Position numbers and translations under genes: made by a program
Part shown: positions 8,111 to 16,208 of the stretch, piece by piece
How positions within the stretch are numbered: position 1 is the first letter of the stretch
Layout of the letters: each line of letters begins with the position of its first letter
The notes under the pieces: model-generated
What the model was told of the DNA's origin: nothing
Seen by the model: the letters and a program-made list of their open reading frames with translations, nothing else
Databases searched by the model: none
Assembly: GCA_021443065.1 (NCBI GenBank)
Contig: JABUUR010000132.1
Location: 1 to 17,493 of the forward strand
From: Fibrobacter sp.
Lineage (GTDB): Bacteria > Fibrobacterota > Fibrobacteria > Fibrobacterales > Fibrobacteraceae
Direction: 5' to 3'
Length of the DNA: 17,493 nucleotides

Positions 8111-9177
8111 AGAAGTTTTTATTCGTATGCGGTGGTACCGGTGGGCATATTTTCCCGGCAGTGGCTATTGCCGAAAGTCTAAAGAAAATGGGCGTTGCCG
8201 AAATTACTTTTGCAGGTCGTAAGGATTCCATGGAGGAACGCCTGGTTGCCAAGAATTGGCCCTACGAATACATTTCTGCCGAGCCCTTGCATCGCGGTCC
8301 ATTTCTCAAGAACCTGGGCTTGCCCTTTAAACTTTCCAAGGCGCTGGTCCGTGCCAAGAGCGTCATAAAGAAGGTGAACCCCGATGTTGTGGTGGCTACC
8401 GGTGGCTATGTTTCGCTGCCCATTGTTCTTGCTGCGGGCCTCATGGGTATTCCTGTGTACCTGCAGGAACAGAACGCCGTGGCAGGTATTGCCAACAAGG
8501 TGGGTTCCCGTTACGCGAAGACTGTTTTTGTAACCTCCGAAGAAGCGGGCTCGTTTTTCCCCATCGAAAAAATCCGCATTCTGGGCAATCCTGTTCGTGA
8601 ATTGCCCAAGGAAGATTCTTTGCCCCGCCCCGCTGAATTTGCAGAGGGCAAGAATGCCGTGTTTATCGTAGGTGGCTCCCAGGGCGCCGCCGGAATCAAT
8701 GCCAAGATCGAAGAAAGCATCAAGGCCATTACCGCCCGTGACGACGTTTCCGTGGTATGGCAAGTGGGGGCGAAGAACGTGGATGCCATCAGCGCTCGCG
8801 TAGGTGAACTTCCCAATGTTTCCGTGTGCGGCTTCCTGGACGGAATTTATTCGTACATGAAACATGCGGACTTGATTATCAGCCGTGCGGGGGCTTCTGC
8901 CCTGGCCGAAATCCTTGCCTTTGGCAAACCCTCGATTTTGCTTCCGTTCCCCCATGCCACCGCAAATCACCAGGAGCACAATGCCCGTGTGGTTGAAAAG
9001 GCCGGTGCAGCGTTGGTGGAATTGGACAGCGACGAAAATCATTTGTGGGAAAAGGTCGAAGGCCTTTTGGCCGACCCGATTCGCCTGGCCGAAATGGCCG
9101 CGGCGGCAAAGACCTTGGGCATGCCCGACGCTGCCGACCAGATTGCTCAAATCATCCTGGATAAGGAGAATGGCTAA
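8107..9177 (+). CDS. murG: MurG, UDP-GlcNAc:lipid I N-acetylglucosaminyltransferase
   Basis: GT28-family enzyme on the cytoplasmic face of the inner membrane that converts lipid I into lipid II. It shows the N-terminal glycine-rich GGTGGHIFPA, the LQEQNAVAGIAN motif, the second-domain GGSQGAAGIN and the nucleotide-sugar site ISRAGASALAE followed by PFPHATANHQ. Length 356 residues is typical. The ATG at 8107 overlaps the ftsW stop (ATGA) and has AAGGAG (8095-8100) 6 nt upstream. Its substrate-forming partner MraY is not encoded in this window. Confidence 0.97.
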   Translation: MKKFLFVCGGTGGHIFPAVAIAESLKKMGVAEITFAGRKDSMEERLVAKNWPYEYISAEPLHRGPFLKNLGLPFKLSKALVRAKSVIKKVNPDVVVATGGYVSLPIVLAAGLMGIPVYLQEQNAVAGIANKVGSRYAKTVFVTSEEAGSFFPIEKIRILGNPVRELPKEDSLPRPAEFAEGKNAVFIVGGSQGAAGINAKIEESIKAITARDDVSVVWQVGAKNVDAISARVGELPNVSVCGFLDGIYSYMKHADLIISRAGASALAEILAFGKPSILLPFPHATANHQEHNARVVEKAGAALVELDSDENHLWEKVEGLLADPIRLAEMAAAAKTLGMPDAADQIAQIILDKENG

Positions 9178-10559
9178 TGCAGTTGAATGATTGCAAACGA
9201 GTCCGTCGCCTGCATTTCGTAGGTATCGGTGGTGCCGGAATGTCTGGCATTGCCGAAGTGCTTCATGCCAATGGCTTTGTGGTCAGCGGCTCCGACATGA
9301 GCGAAAGCGCTGTTGTGGATTATTTGAGGAACTTGGGAATCCGTGTGGACCCCAGGCACGATGCCAAGAATGTGGAAGACGCCGACTTGGTGGTTTATTC
9401 CTCTGCCGTTCCCTACGACAACCCGGAACTGATGGAAGCACGCAACCGTCGCATTCCCGTTATCAAGCGTGCAGAAATGCTTGGCGAACTGATGCGCATG
9501 AAGTACACCTTGTCTATTGCCGGCACCCACGGTAAGACCACGACTACTTCTATCGTAGGTGAAATCTGGGAAGAAGCCGGCCTGGACCCCACCATTATCG
9601 TTGGCGGGGTGGTAAAGGGCCATGGCAGCGGTGCCAAGGTGGGCAAAGGCAATTACCTCATTGCGGAATCTGACGAATTTGACCGCAGTTTCCTTTCCAT
9701 GATGCCGTCTTCTGCAATCATCACCAACATCGATGCAGATCATCTGGATACCTACGAGAACATCGAAGACATCAAGGATGCCTTTGTACAATTTGCCAAC
9801 AAGATTCCGTTCTACGGTCAAATCATCCTTTGTCTTGACGATTCCAACGTGCAGCAGATTCTTGCCCGACTGAAAAAACCTGTGGTTACCTACGGCTTTT
9901 CTCGCCAGGCAAAGTACCGCGTGGACAACCTGCGTTTTGAAAAGGGTTTCCCTGTATTTGAAATTTTGAACGACGGCAGGAGCCTGGGTGAATTTCGCCT
10001 GAAGATTCCGGGCCGTCACAATGTGCTGAACGCCACCGCCGCTGTGGCCTTGGCTATCGAAGAAGGCGTTTCCGCTGATGTCGCCCGCAGGGCAGTCGCC
10101 GCCTTCGAAGGCGTAAAGCGTCGTTTTGAATTTATCGGCGAAAAGAATGGTGTCATGGTCTTTGACGACTACGCTCATCACCCCACCGAAGCCACCGCGA
10201 CCTTGCTGGGTTTTCGCGATGCTTTTCCGGACAAGCGTATCATTGTTGCCTTCCAGCCCCATCTCTTTACCCGAACCCGTGACCAGCACGAAGCATTTGG
10301 AAGTGCCTTTGCCAACTGCGATGTCTTGCTTGCCACGGACATCTACCCCGCCCGTGAAAAGCCCATCGAAGGCGTTACCGGAGCTCTGGTTGCCAACAGC
10401 GCCACGGCCCGCGGCCACCGCGATGCTCGTTTCATTGGCGACCAGATGAACTTGCTGCCCATTTTGAAAAAGGAACTTCGCCAAGGCGATGTGGTGGTCT
10501 TGATGGGTGCAGGCAGCATCTACAAACTTGGCGAAACCATACTTGAGGAATGTCTCTAA
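9177..10559 (+). CDS. murC: UDP-N-acetylmuramate:L-alanine ligase MurC
   Basis: Cytoplasmic Mur ligase that attaches the first stem-peptide residue to UDP-MurNAc. It has the N-terminal Rossmann segment FVGIGGAGMSGIAEVL, the ATP loop GTHGKTTT (116-123), ESDEFDRSF, the ligase motif GRHNVLNATAA and the C-terminal VFDDYAHHPTE. Length 460 residues is normal. The ATG at 9177 shares one base with the murG stop (TAATG) and has AAGGAG (9163-9168) 8 nt upstream. murB and ddl, which often follow murC, are missing; ftsQ comes next. Confidence 0.97.
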   Translation: MQLNDCKRVRRLHFVGIGGAGMSGIAEVLHANGFVVSGSDMSESAVVDYLRNLGIRVDPRHDAKNVEDADLVVYSSAVPYDNPELMEARNRRIPVIKRAEMLGELMRMKYTLSIAGTHGKTTTTSIVGEIWEEAGLDPTIIVGGVVKGHGSGAKVGKGNYLIAESDEFDRSFLSMMPSSAIITNIDADHLDTYENIEDIKDAFVQFANKIPFYGQIILCLDDSNVQQILARLKKPVVTYGFSRQAKYRVDNLRFEKGFPVFEILNDGRSLGEFRLKIPGRHNVLNATAAVALAIEEGVSADVARRAVAAFEGVKRRFEFIGEKNGVMVFDDYAHHPTEATATLLGFRDAFPDKRIIVAFQPHLFTRTRDQHEAFGSAFANCDVLLATDIYPAREKPIEGVTGALVANSATARGHRDARFIGDQMNLLPILKKELRQGDVVVLMGAGSIYKLGETILEECL

Positions 10560-10578
10560 CGCTATAGGAACGTAACAC

Positions 10579-11421
10579 TTGAAGCAACGTGAAACCACAT
10601 TGTTAGGCCGAAGGATCGGTTACAACGAGCGAAAGCGCAAGGAGGCTCGTGTTCAGAAGGTAAAGTCTGACACAGCCCGGATCGCCCGCTGGTTCAAGCG
10701 TGGCGGCTGGATCTTACTTCTGGTCGCCGTGGTGGGGGCCGTTGTCTTGTGGCACGAACGTTTCTATTTGCAGAAAATCAATCCTTTGGAACTTCGTCAC
10801 TTGCAGTTCGTAGAGATCGAGGGCAATCGCATGCTCTCCTGGGACGATGTAATGCAGAACGCCCAGGTGGAAACCGGCATGCTCATGTCCGAATTGGATG
10901 CAGATTCTGTGGCGGCAAACCTGATGAAGATTTCCTTGATCAGCGCCGTGGAAGTGGAGAAAAAATTCCCCTCTTCCTTGACCATCAGGCTGCAGGAATC
11001 TTCTCCGGTGCTTTCTGTCCTTTCCGAAGGCAAGGCGAAGGTTTACTCCGAGAAGGGAATCGCGCTTCCCCTTTCTATGGCAACAGCCATGCGGTTGCCG
11101 GTATTGGACAACGGGTCTCTCCATAAGGTCGAAGTGATTGCGACTTTTCTGGAGACCATGAGAAAGATGGACGGTAACCTGTACGAAGATGTTTCCCAGG
11201 TGGGTTGGGACGAAGAAAACAAGGCAGTAGAAGTGTTTTTTCGAGATGCGGGATATCGAGTCCTTTATTCGGCATCGGGATGGAAAAAAGAAGATTTTGA
11301 ACTTTACCAATCATTGGGCGAAGGCTTTGCCAAGGACTTGCATTGTGCAGGCGAGGTGGACATGAGATTTCATGGCTTTGCTTATGTAAGAAAATTTGAT
11401 AAGAGGTGCGTCAATGGATGA
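10579..11421 (+). CDS. ftsQ: FtsQ/DivIB-family division protein
   Basis: A 280-residue bitopic protein: a basic cytoplasmic tail (1-43), one transmembrane helix (about 44-61), then a periplasmic POTRA-like domain beginning near LQFVEIEGNRML and containing the VEKKFPSSLTIRLQESSP strand typical of the FtsQ family, followed by a beta domain. FtsQ links early and late divisome proteins through FtsL/FtsB. The start is TTG at 10579: an in-frame TAA lies at 10573-10575 and AGGAA (10566-10570) is 8 nt upstream. The first in-frame ATG comes only after the membrane helix, so it would lose the membrane anchor. A second TTG at 10600 is possible. It overlaps ftsA by 8 nt. Confidence 0.9.
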   Translation: MKQRETTLLGRRIGYNERKRKEARVQKVKSDTARIARWFKRGGWILLLVAVVGAVVLWHERFYLQKINPLELRHLQFVEIEGNRMLSWDDVMQNAQVETGMLMSELDADSVAANLMKISLISAVEVEKKFPSSLTIRLQESSPVLSVLSEGKAKVYSEKGIALPLSMATAMRLPVLDNGSLHKVEVIATFLETMRKMDGNLYEDVSQVGWDEENKAVEVFFRDAGYRVLYSASGWKKEDFELYQSLGEGFAKDLHCAGEVDMRFHGFAYVRKFDKRCVNG

Positions 11422-12655
11422 AAACAAGCAACCCATAAGGAAGGAAGATTACATCTTTGGCCTTGACATCGGGGCATCCAAGGTGAATCTGTTTGTAGGC
11501 ATTTCCGAAGGTAAGTCCGTCCGCGTTGTGGAATGCGGTGACTTTCCCTTGGCAAACGTAGAAGATCTCGACGTGGTCATCGCGACACTGAAAGACGCCG
11601 TATCCCAGCTGGAAATTTCCGCCGGGGTGGATGTCCGTGACGTGTACGTGGGTGTTGCCGGCAAGCATATTCTTTCCTTCGAACAATTTGCCATTATTAC
11701 CGTGCCTACGGGCGAAGTTCGCGACGAGGACATTGAAAACGTCAAGAAACAGGCCTGCAATTGTCCTACGACAGTCGGAGAACTCATCCATATTTTCCCC
11801 GGCGAATACCTGGTGGACGAAGACGGTCCTTTCCGCAATCCCAGGGGACGTAGTGGTCGCCGCTTGAAGGCCACTGTCCAGATGGTCTGTGTCCGGGACC
11901 ATCTTTTGACGAACTTGCGCAACAGCATTCAGAAGGCCGGCCTCAATGCGGTTGGTTTCGTGCTGGAGCCGTTGGCTGCCGCAAGTGCAGTTCTTACCGA
12001 AGACGAGCGTGAACTGGGTGTTGCCCTGATCGATATCGGGGCTGGTTCTTCCGATATTGCGGTCTTCGTCAACGACTCCATTCGCTATACCGCATCCCTG
12101 GATTTGGCGGGCAACGTCATTACCAGCGACATCAGCAAGTGCCTGAATGTCCCTATCGCCCTTTCCAAGGCGGAGGACATCAAGAAAAAGTACGGAACCT
12201 GCGTCATCAGCAATCTGATTGAAGATGAAACATTCCCGGTTCCCGCCGTAGGCGACCGTGGCGACGTTCCTTGCTCCCGCAAGTTGCTGGCTCAGGTGAT
12301 TACCGCCCGTGTGAGGGAAATTTTCGAGCTGCTGGCTGCGGATCTCAATAAGCGTGGCATGGATAAAATTATCAACGGCGGCATTGTGCTCACCGGCGGT
12401 TGCTGCGGCCTGGATGGTATTGACGATTTGGCAAGCAAAGTGTTCGGCAAGCCTGTTCGCATTGGCCACCCCAAGGGCATGAGCGGTATCCAGGAAGCGT
12501 ACCAGAATCCCTCCTATGCCACAGGCATCGGGCTTCTTTACTACGCAAACAAGGACATCCGTGAAAAAAGAAAAAGCGAAACCGGCACCCAGATAGCCGT
12601 TTCCGTCAAAAAGGGCTTCCAACGTTTCGTGGAAGTCGTCAAGGCATATTTATAA
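11414..12655 (+). CDS. ftsA: FtsA, actin-like membrane tether of the Z ring
   Basis: Actin/Hsp70-fold ATPase that anchors FtsZ to the membrane and signals to the divisome. Visible motifs: phosphate-1 loop GLDIGASKVNLFVG near the start, phosphate-2 loop LIDIGAGSSDIAVF, the adenosine motif VLTGGCCGLDGID, and a C-terminal amphipathic helix (KKGFQRFVEVVKAYL) that would be the membrane-targeting sequence. Length 413 residues is normal. I chose the ATG at 11414, with AGAGG (11402-11406) 7 nt upstream and an 8-nt overlap with ftsQ, over a TTG six codons earlier. A 34-nt gap precedes ftsZ. Confidence 0.95.
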   Translation: MDENKQPIRKEDYIFGLDIGASKVNLFVGISEGKSVRVVECGDFPLANVEDLDVVIATLKDAVSQLEISAGVDVRDVYVGVAGKHILSFEQFAIITVPTGEVRDEDIENVKKQACNCPTTVGELIHIFPGEYLVDEDGPFRNPRGRSGRRLKATVQMVCVRDHLLTNLRNSIQKAGLNAVGFVLEPLAAASAVLTEDERELGVALIDIGAGSSDIAVFVNDSIRYTASLDLAGNVITSDISKCLNVPIALSKAEDIKKKYGTCVISNLIEDETFPVPAVGDRGDVPCSRKLLAQVITARVREIFELLAADLNKRGMDKIINGGIVLTGGCCGLDGIDDLASKVFGKPVRIGHPKGMSGIQEAYQNPSYATGIGLLYYANKDIREKRKSETGTQIAVSVKKGFQRFVEVVKAYL

Positions 12656-12689
12656 ACACATCAACACTCAAAATCAGGGAGATTATAAT

Positions 12690-14333
12690 ATGAGTGAATT
12701 GGAAAACATCAGTTTCGAGGCAAAGTCTCGCATTACTGGAGACACTCTTTCCTTCAGAAATGCAAAGGTCAAGGTGTTCGGCGTCGGCGGTGCAGGTGGA
12801 AACACCGTAAACCGCATGAAGCAGATGAACATTGAAGGCGTGGAATACTACGCCGTCAATACCGATATCATGGCTTTGGACAAGAGCCTTGCCGATTACA
12901 AGATTGCCATTGGCGAAAAGACCACCAAGGGCCTTGGCGCCGGCATGGAACCTGAAAAGGCATGCAAGGCCGTAGAAGAAAACATCGAAGAAATCAAGGA
13001 AGCCATGAAGGGCGCCGACATGGTGTTCATTACCGCCGGCATGGGCGGTGGTACCGGTACAGGTGCCGCTCCCGTGGTTGCCAATGTGGCCCGCGAACTT
13101 GGCATTTTGACCGTAGGTGTTGTGACCAAGCCCTTCCGCTTCGAAGGCAACGCCCGTTCCAAGATTGCCCAAGAAGGTATCAAGAACCTCCGTTCCTCCG
13201 TGGACACCATCATCGTGGTGGAAAACAAGAAACTCCTGACCCTCCTGCAGAACAATAATGCAAAGGCCACCATGGAAGAAGCCTTCAAGATGGCCGACGA
13301 AATTCTGGGCAACGCCGTGCAGAGCATCTGCGGCATCATGTTCCACCATGGCCTGGTCCATGTGGACTTTGCAGACATCCGCAAGGTGATGCTGAAGGGC
13401 GGCAGCGCTCTCATGGGTACGGGCTTTGCCCAGGGCGAAAAACGCGGCATCATGGCCGCCGACATGGCTCTTGCCTCCCCCCTTCTGGAAGACATCGACG
13501 TCAAGGGCGCCTCCGGCGTTCTCATCAACGTGGCTCACGGCGAAAACTACTCCTTGCTGGAACACAGCGACGCCATGGAACACATTTACGACAAGGTGGG
13601 CGAAGAAGGCGACCCGAACATCATCATCGGCGACATCACCATTCCGGAATTGGGCGACAAGGTTTGCATCACTGTCATTGCAACAGGTTGCGGCGGTAGT
13701 TCCAAGGAACAGCCTGCCGCTCCCAAGTTCAGCGCATCCCAGACCATGCAACTTACCGGCTTTGCTTCTACCGTAAATCCTGCTGCACAGACCGTTGCTG
13801 TGCCCAAGGTTAATCCGGCAGCACCTTCTGCTCCCGTAAGTGCAACACCACGCCCGACTTCCATGAACTTTGTGGCTTTGGCAAACCAGCAGGTAAACGC
13901 AGCCCCGACCATGGCACAGCCCGTGGCCCCTGCAACGATTCAGCCTGCTGCTCCCCAGGCACCGGCTACCGTTGAACCTGCCCCTGTCCAGAATGAACTG
14001 CCGTCCCTCACTGATTCCCAGGTGATGCGCGCCGTGGACGCCGCAATGTTTGCCGACCCGACCTTTGACGCAAAGGCCCCGGCGGAAGAAAACGTTTTCC
14101 GTTCTTCTGAAACCTCCGAATTTTCTGCAGTTGCCGACGAAGACCGTTTCAACAATGGTCGCGGTGGTCTGGAAGTCCCTGCCTACCAGCGCCAGATGGC
14201 AGCCGAGGCAGGCATATCCCGCCAGCCTATTTCTGCAGAACAGAAGAAGGAAGATGATTCCTTGAAGCAGTCCGGCGTGGACTACAGCATGCCCGCCTAC
14301 ACTCGCATGTACGCTGGAAAGGACAACTTCTAA
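12690..14333 (+). CDS. ftsZ: FtsZ, tubulin-like cell-division GTPase
   Basis: Polymerising GTPase that forms the Z ring. The globular core (to about residue 331) has GVGGAGGNTVNRM, the tubulin signature GGGTGTG (119-125) and the T7 loop HVDFAD (224-229). Most FtsZ proteins have Asn at the first T7 position; here it is His224, while D226 and D229 are kept. A Pro/Ala-rich disordered linker (about 337-493) follows. The tail has two PAY-x-R motifs, LEVPAYQRQ (494-502) and DYSMPAYTRM (531-540), each resembling the C-terminal peptide that binds FtsA and other partners. At 547 residues it is far longer than E. coli FtsZ (383), mainly because of the linker. The ATG has AGGGAG (12676-12681) 8 nt upstream. 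Confidence 0.97.
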   Translation: MSELENISFEAKSRITGDTLSFRNAKVKVFGVGGAGGNTVNRMKQMNIEGVEYYAVNTDIMALDKSLADYKIAIGEKTTKGLGAGMEPEKACKAVEENIEEIKEAMKGADMVFITAGMGGGTGTGAAPVVANVARELGILTVGVVTKPFRFEGNARSKIAQEGIKNLRSSVDTIIVVENKKLLTLLQNNNAKATMEEAFKMADEILGNAVQSICGIMFHHGLVHVDFADIRKVMLKGGSALMGTGFAQGEKRGIMAADMALASPLLEDIDVKGASGVLINVAHGENYSLLEHSDAMEHIYDKVGEEGDPNIIIGDITIPELGDKVCITVIATGCGGSSKEQPAAPKFSASQTMQLTGFASTVNPAAQTVAVPKVNPAAPSAPVSATPRPTSMNFVALANQQVNAAPTMAQPVAPATIQPAAPQAPATVEPAPVQNELPSLTDSQVMRAVDAAMFADPTFDAKAPAEENVFRSSETSEFSAVADEDRFNNGRGGLEVPAYQRQMAAEAGISRQPISAEQKKEDDSLKQSGVDYSMPAYTRMYAGKDNF

Positions 14334-14458
14334 TAAAGAACTCAAGACCATTCGGCTTGATTCCCGTGCCTGCTGAAATTTTTCAGTAGGCAATGCCGGG
14401 TGTGTCTTTAAAGGAACACACACACACAGAATACGCGAGTGCGTATTCAACACAACAC
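14334..14458 (+). other. multi-hairpin 3' region after ftsZ
   Basis: Four potential stem-loops follow the ftsZ stop: TCAAG/CTTGA (14342-14346 with 14356-14360); GCCTGCTGAA with TTCAGTAGGC (14368-14377 with 14382-14391, one G-U pair, 4-nt loop); GTGTGT/ACACAC (14400-14405 with 14416-14421, which can slide on an AC repeat); and a perfect 8-bp GAATACGC/GCGTATTC with a GAGT loop (14429-14448). None has a T tract, so they are not classical terminators. They could stabilise the operon 3' end, be RNase sites, or form a small structured RNA. Function is unknown. Confidence 0.5.
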
Positions 14459-14499
14459 AAGGAACTGCCTGGGTCTCCCTGCCTGGGCAGTTCTTTTTT
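14459..14499 (+). terminator. Rho-independent terminator of the dcw operon
   Basis: GAACTGCC (14462-14469) pairs with GGCAGTTC (14486-14493) around a 16-nt loop that itself contains GGG-TCT-CCC. The stem can extend by G-U and A-T pairs, and six T follow (14494-14499). It lies 125 nt after the ftsZ stop and only 15 nt before the next ATG. Confidence 0.85.
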
Positions 14500-14501
14500 G
14501 C

Positions 14502-14508
14502 TACATTC
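14502..14508 (+). promoter_or_regulatory. possible -10 element abutting the terminator
   Basis: TACATTC fits the TAnnTTT pattern imperfectly and lies immediately after the terminator T tract. Initiation about 7 nt downstream would fall at the ATG of the next gene (14515), giving a leaderless or nearly leaderless mRNA. No -35 match is seen. This is a tentative call. Confidence 0.35.
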
Positions 14509-14514
14509 GACCAC

Positions 14515-16140
14515 ATGAGGTTTGTACACGGACTTTTTTTTGCCTGTTTGGTTTTCGGGTTTTCTGCCGCCTGTGCCGCGGTAGGCCTGCCTGTTGTTTC
14601 TGCAGACAGCACCGTGCCTGTGGAACAGTGGCGCAGGTCCCTCTGGCTTGATTCTTCGGCATACAAGGGCTATGTGCAGGTAGGTACAGATTTCAACTTC
14701 GGGTTTGGCGGCGGCCCTACGGCTTCGTTCTTCGCTGCCGACACCGCGGAATGGTACGGAAATCCTGGATCTAACTGGCGGGGATTGCAGATTCCCTTGG
14801 AAACTGCCCGCAGTTACGAAGAGCGCATCGAGCCTTTCTTTACCCTGAGTTTTCGCGCAGGGTACCAAAATTTCCATTTTTTGCTGGAGGCTCCCTTACG
14901 TAAGGACCTTGAGGCCTGGTACAGCAGCACCACAAAAACCAACCTGACTTACAAGCCCAGCGAACTGGACATAAACGTCCCGACCAATGCTTATGGCCGC
15001 TGGAACAATCCCGTGGGATACGTGCAGTTTGGCCGCTTTCACGTGGACTGGACCACGTCGCCCAACGACATTACCCTCGGTGGCATTCCTTATCACGATG
15101 CTATCCACTGGGCGTTCAATCCCGGGATTTTCCGCTACGACTTCATGCTGAGTTCCCTCAACGCATGGCTTTATGGAGACGATGTGGATCGAACCACGGG
15201 TTGTCCCAGTGACCCCTCCTCCGAGGCTTATGCCCAAAAATGTACGTCGGCCTCCCAGCAGGTGGATAACCAGCGCAACAGGGTTTACAACCAGAACGTC
15301 AAGAATCTGGTGTACCACCGTTTCGGCCTTGAAACATCTAAACTGTGGATCTACGTTATCGAGACCAGCATGGTGGGGGGCAAGTCCCTGGAGTTCCGCT
15401 CCTTCAATCCATTCATATACTGGCACGACAATTACGGCTCCGGCTATACCTCCGCCGCCACGTCCTTCGAAGTCGGCTATAAACCTGCCAGGGGCGCCAA
15501 GTTCTACGGCCAGATAAACATGGAAGACTTGAACAGCCCCGTAGGCGAAGACGACGACAAGGGAACTTCACGCTCCATTATCAATTATATGGTGGGTTAT
15601 CTTCAAGAAATTCCCACGAAAAAATACGGGACGTTCACCACCCGCTTTGACGTTGTGCTTACCGACCCCGCTTCCAACAACAGTAAACTCCCCCTGCTCA
15701 AGTACACCGGTCGAAAACTGTACCGCAGCAATTACCGCGAGCAGAACGACCCCGACTACGCGGACTCCTATTTTGTAGACTACCCCGTAGGCTACCGTCG
15801 TGGTCCCGACGCCCTGGACATGTGGCTGGACGTAAACTGGAAATACAAGAACCGCACGGTAGATTTGTCCTTGGCATGGCTTTGCCAGGGGGACAAGGAG
15901 CTTTACACCGGTTACAACAAGGCCGTAAGCGCCAGCGGCTCAACCTCCGGTATAGAAGAGACACAGTACGTATTCGACGTGCTGTACAAGGAAAAGTTCA
16001 ACAGTTGGTTTGAATACTACGTAGGGGGCGGTTTCCGCATTTACGAAAACCTTGACCACGAAAAGGAAAGCGACGGTGCCGACGGATGGGTTCGCGCAGG
16101 CATAAAACTGCTTTTCAACCCCGTAGACTATCGTTTTTAG
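14515..16140 (+). CDS. probable outer-membrane beta-barrel protein, Wzi-like
   Basis: A 541-residue exported protein. A signal peptide occupies about residues 1-23 (positive start, hydrophobic core, AACA-type end); the Cys lacks a proper lipobox, so signal peptidase I is more likely. The rest alternates aromatic and polar residues in many predicted strands and ends in Phe, as outer-membrane barrels do. The segment from HRFGLE (268-273) through GGKSLEFRSFNPFIYWH (288-304) resembles the Wzi capsule-assembly family (HRLE, a gRgle segment, then NP and a following H). This is a family-level resemblance only and the gene may have another role. It has its own presumed promoter after the dcw terminator. 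No Shine-Dalgarno is visible before the ATG, but this is the only start that retains the signal peptide. Confidence 0.75.
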   Translation: MRFVHGLFFACLVFGFSAACAAVGLPVVSADSTVPVEQWRRSLWLDSSAYKGYVQVGTDFNFGFGGGPTASFFAADTAEWYGNPGSNWRGLQIPLETARSYEERIEPFFTLSFRAGYQNFHFLLEAPLRKDLEAWYSSTTKTNLTYKPSELDINVPTNAYGRWNNPVGYVQFGRFHVDWTTSPNDITLGGIPYHDAIHWAFNPGIFRYDFMLSSLNAWLYGDDVDRTTGCPSDPSSEAYAQKCTSASQQVDNQRNRVYNQNVKNLVYHRFGLETSKLWIYVIETSMVGGKSLEFRSFNPFIYWHDNYGSGYTSAATSFEVGYKPARGAKFYGQINMEDLNSPVGEDDDKGTSRSIINYMVGYLQEIPTKKYGTFTTRFDVVLTDPASNNSKLPLLKYTGRKLYRSNYREQNDPDYADSYFVDYPVGYRRGPDALDMWLDVNWKYKNRTVDLSLAWLCQGDKELYTGYNKAVSASGSTSGIEETQYVFDVLYKEKFNSWFEYYVGGGFRIYENLDHEKESDGADGWVRAGIKLLFNPVDYRF

Positions 16141-16175
16141 AAAATCCCCACGGTAAGGGCTGCTCCCCATTTTGT

Positions 16176-16202
16176 TATCTTTAGTGCATCTTAAAACAGG
16201 AG
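16176..16202 (+). promoter_or_regulatory. purT -10 element and ribosome-binding site
   Basis: TATCTTTA (16176-16183) fits TAnnTTT and is preceded by TTTG (16171-16174). No -35 consensus lies 17 bp upstream. AGGAG (16198-16202) is 6 nt before the purT ATG. The predicted start of transcription, near 16188, would leave a short leader of about 20 nt. Confidence 0.5.
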
Positions 16203-16208
16203 TATGCT

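Noticed and set aside
14368..14391. Rho-independent terminator directly after ftsZ
   Set aside because: The stem is good but is followed by AATGCCGGG, not a T tract; the real terminator is at 14459-14499.
12639..14666. Long minus-strand open frame (675 codons) opposite ftsZ
   Set aside because: It is antisense to a clear ftsZ, has His/Gly-rich composition typical of a codon-bias shadow, and matches no family.
16150..16175. Terminator after the barrel gene
   Set aside because: GGG-CTGCT-CCC followed by ATTTTGTT is only a 3-bp stem; too weak to call.
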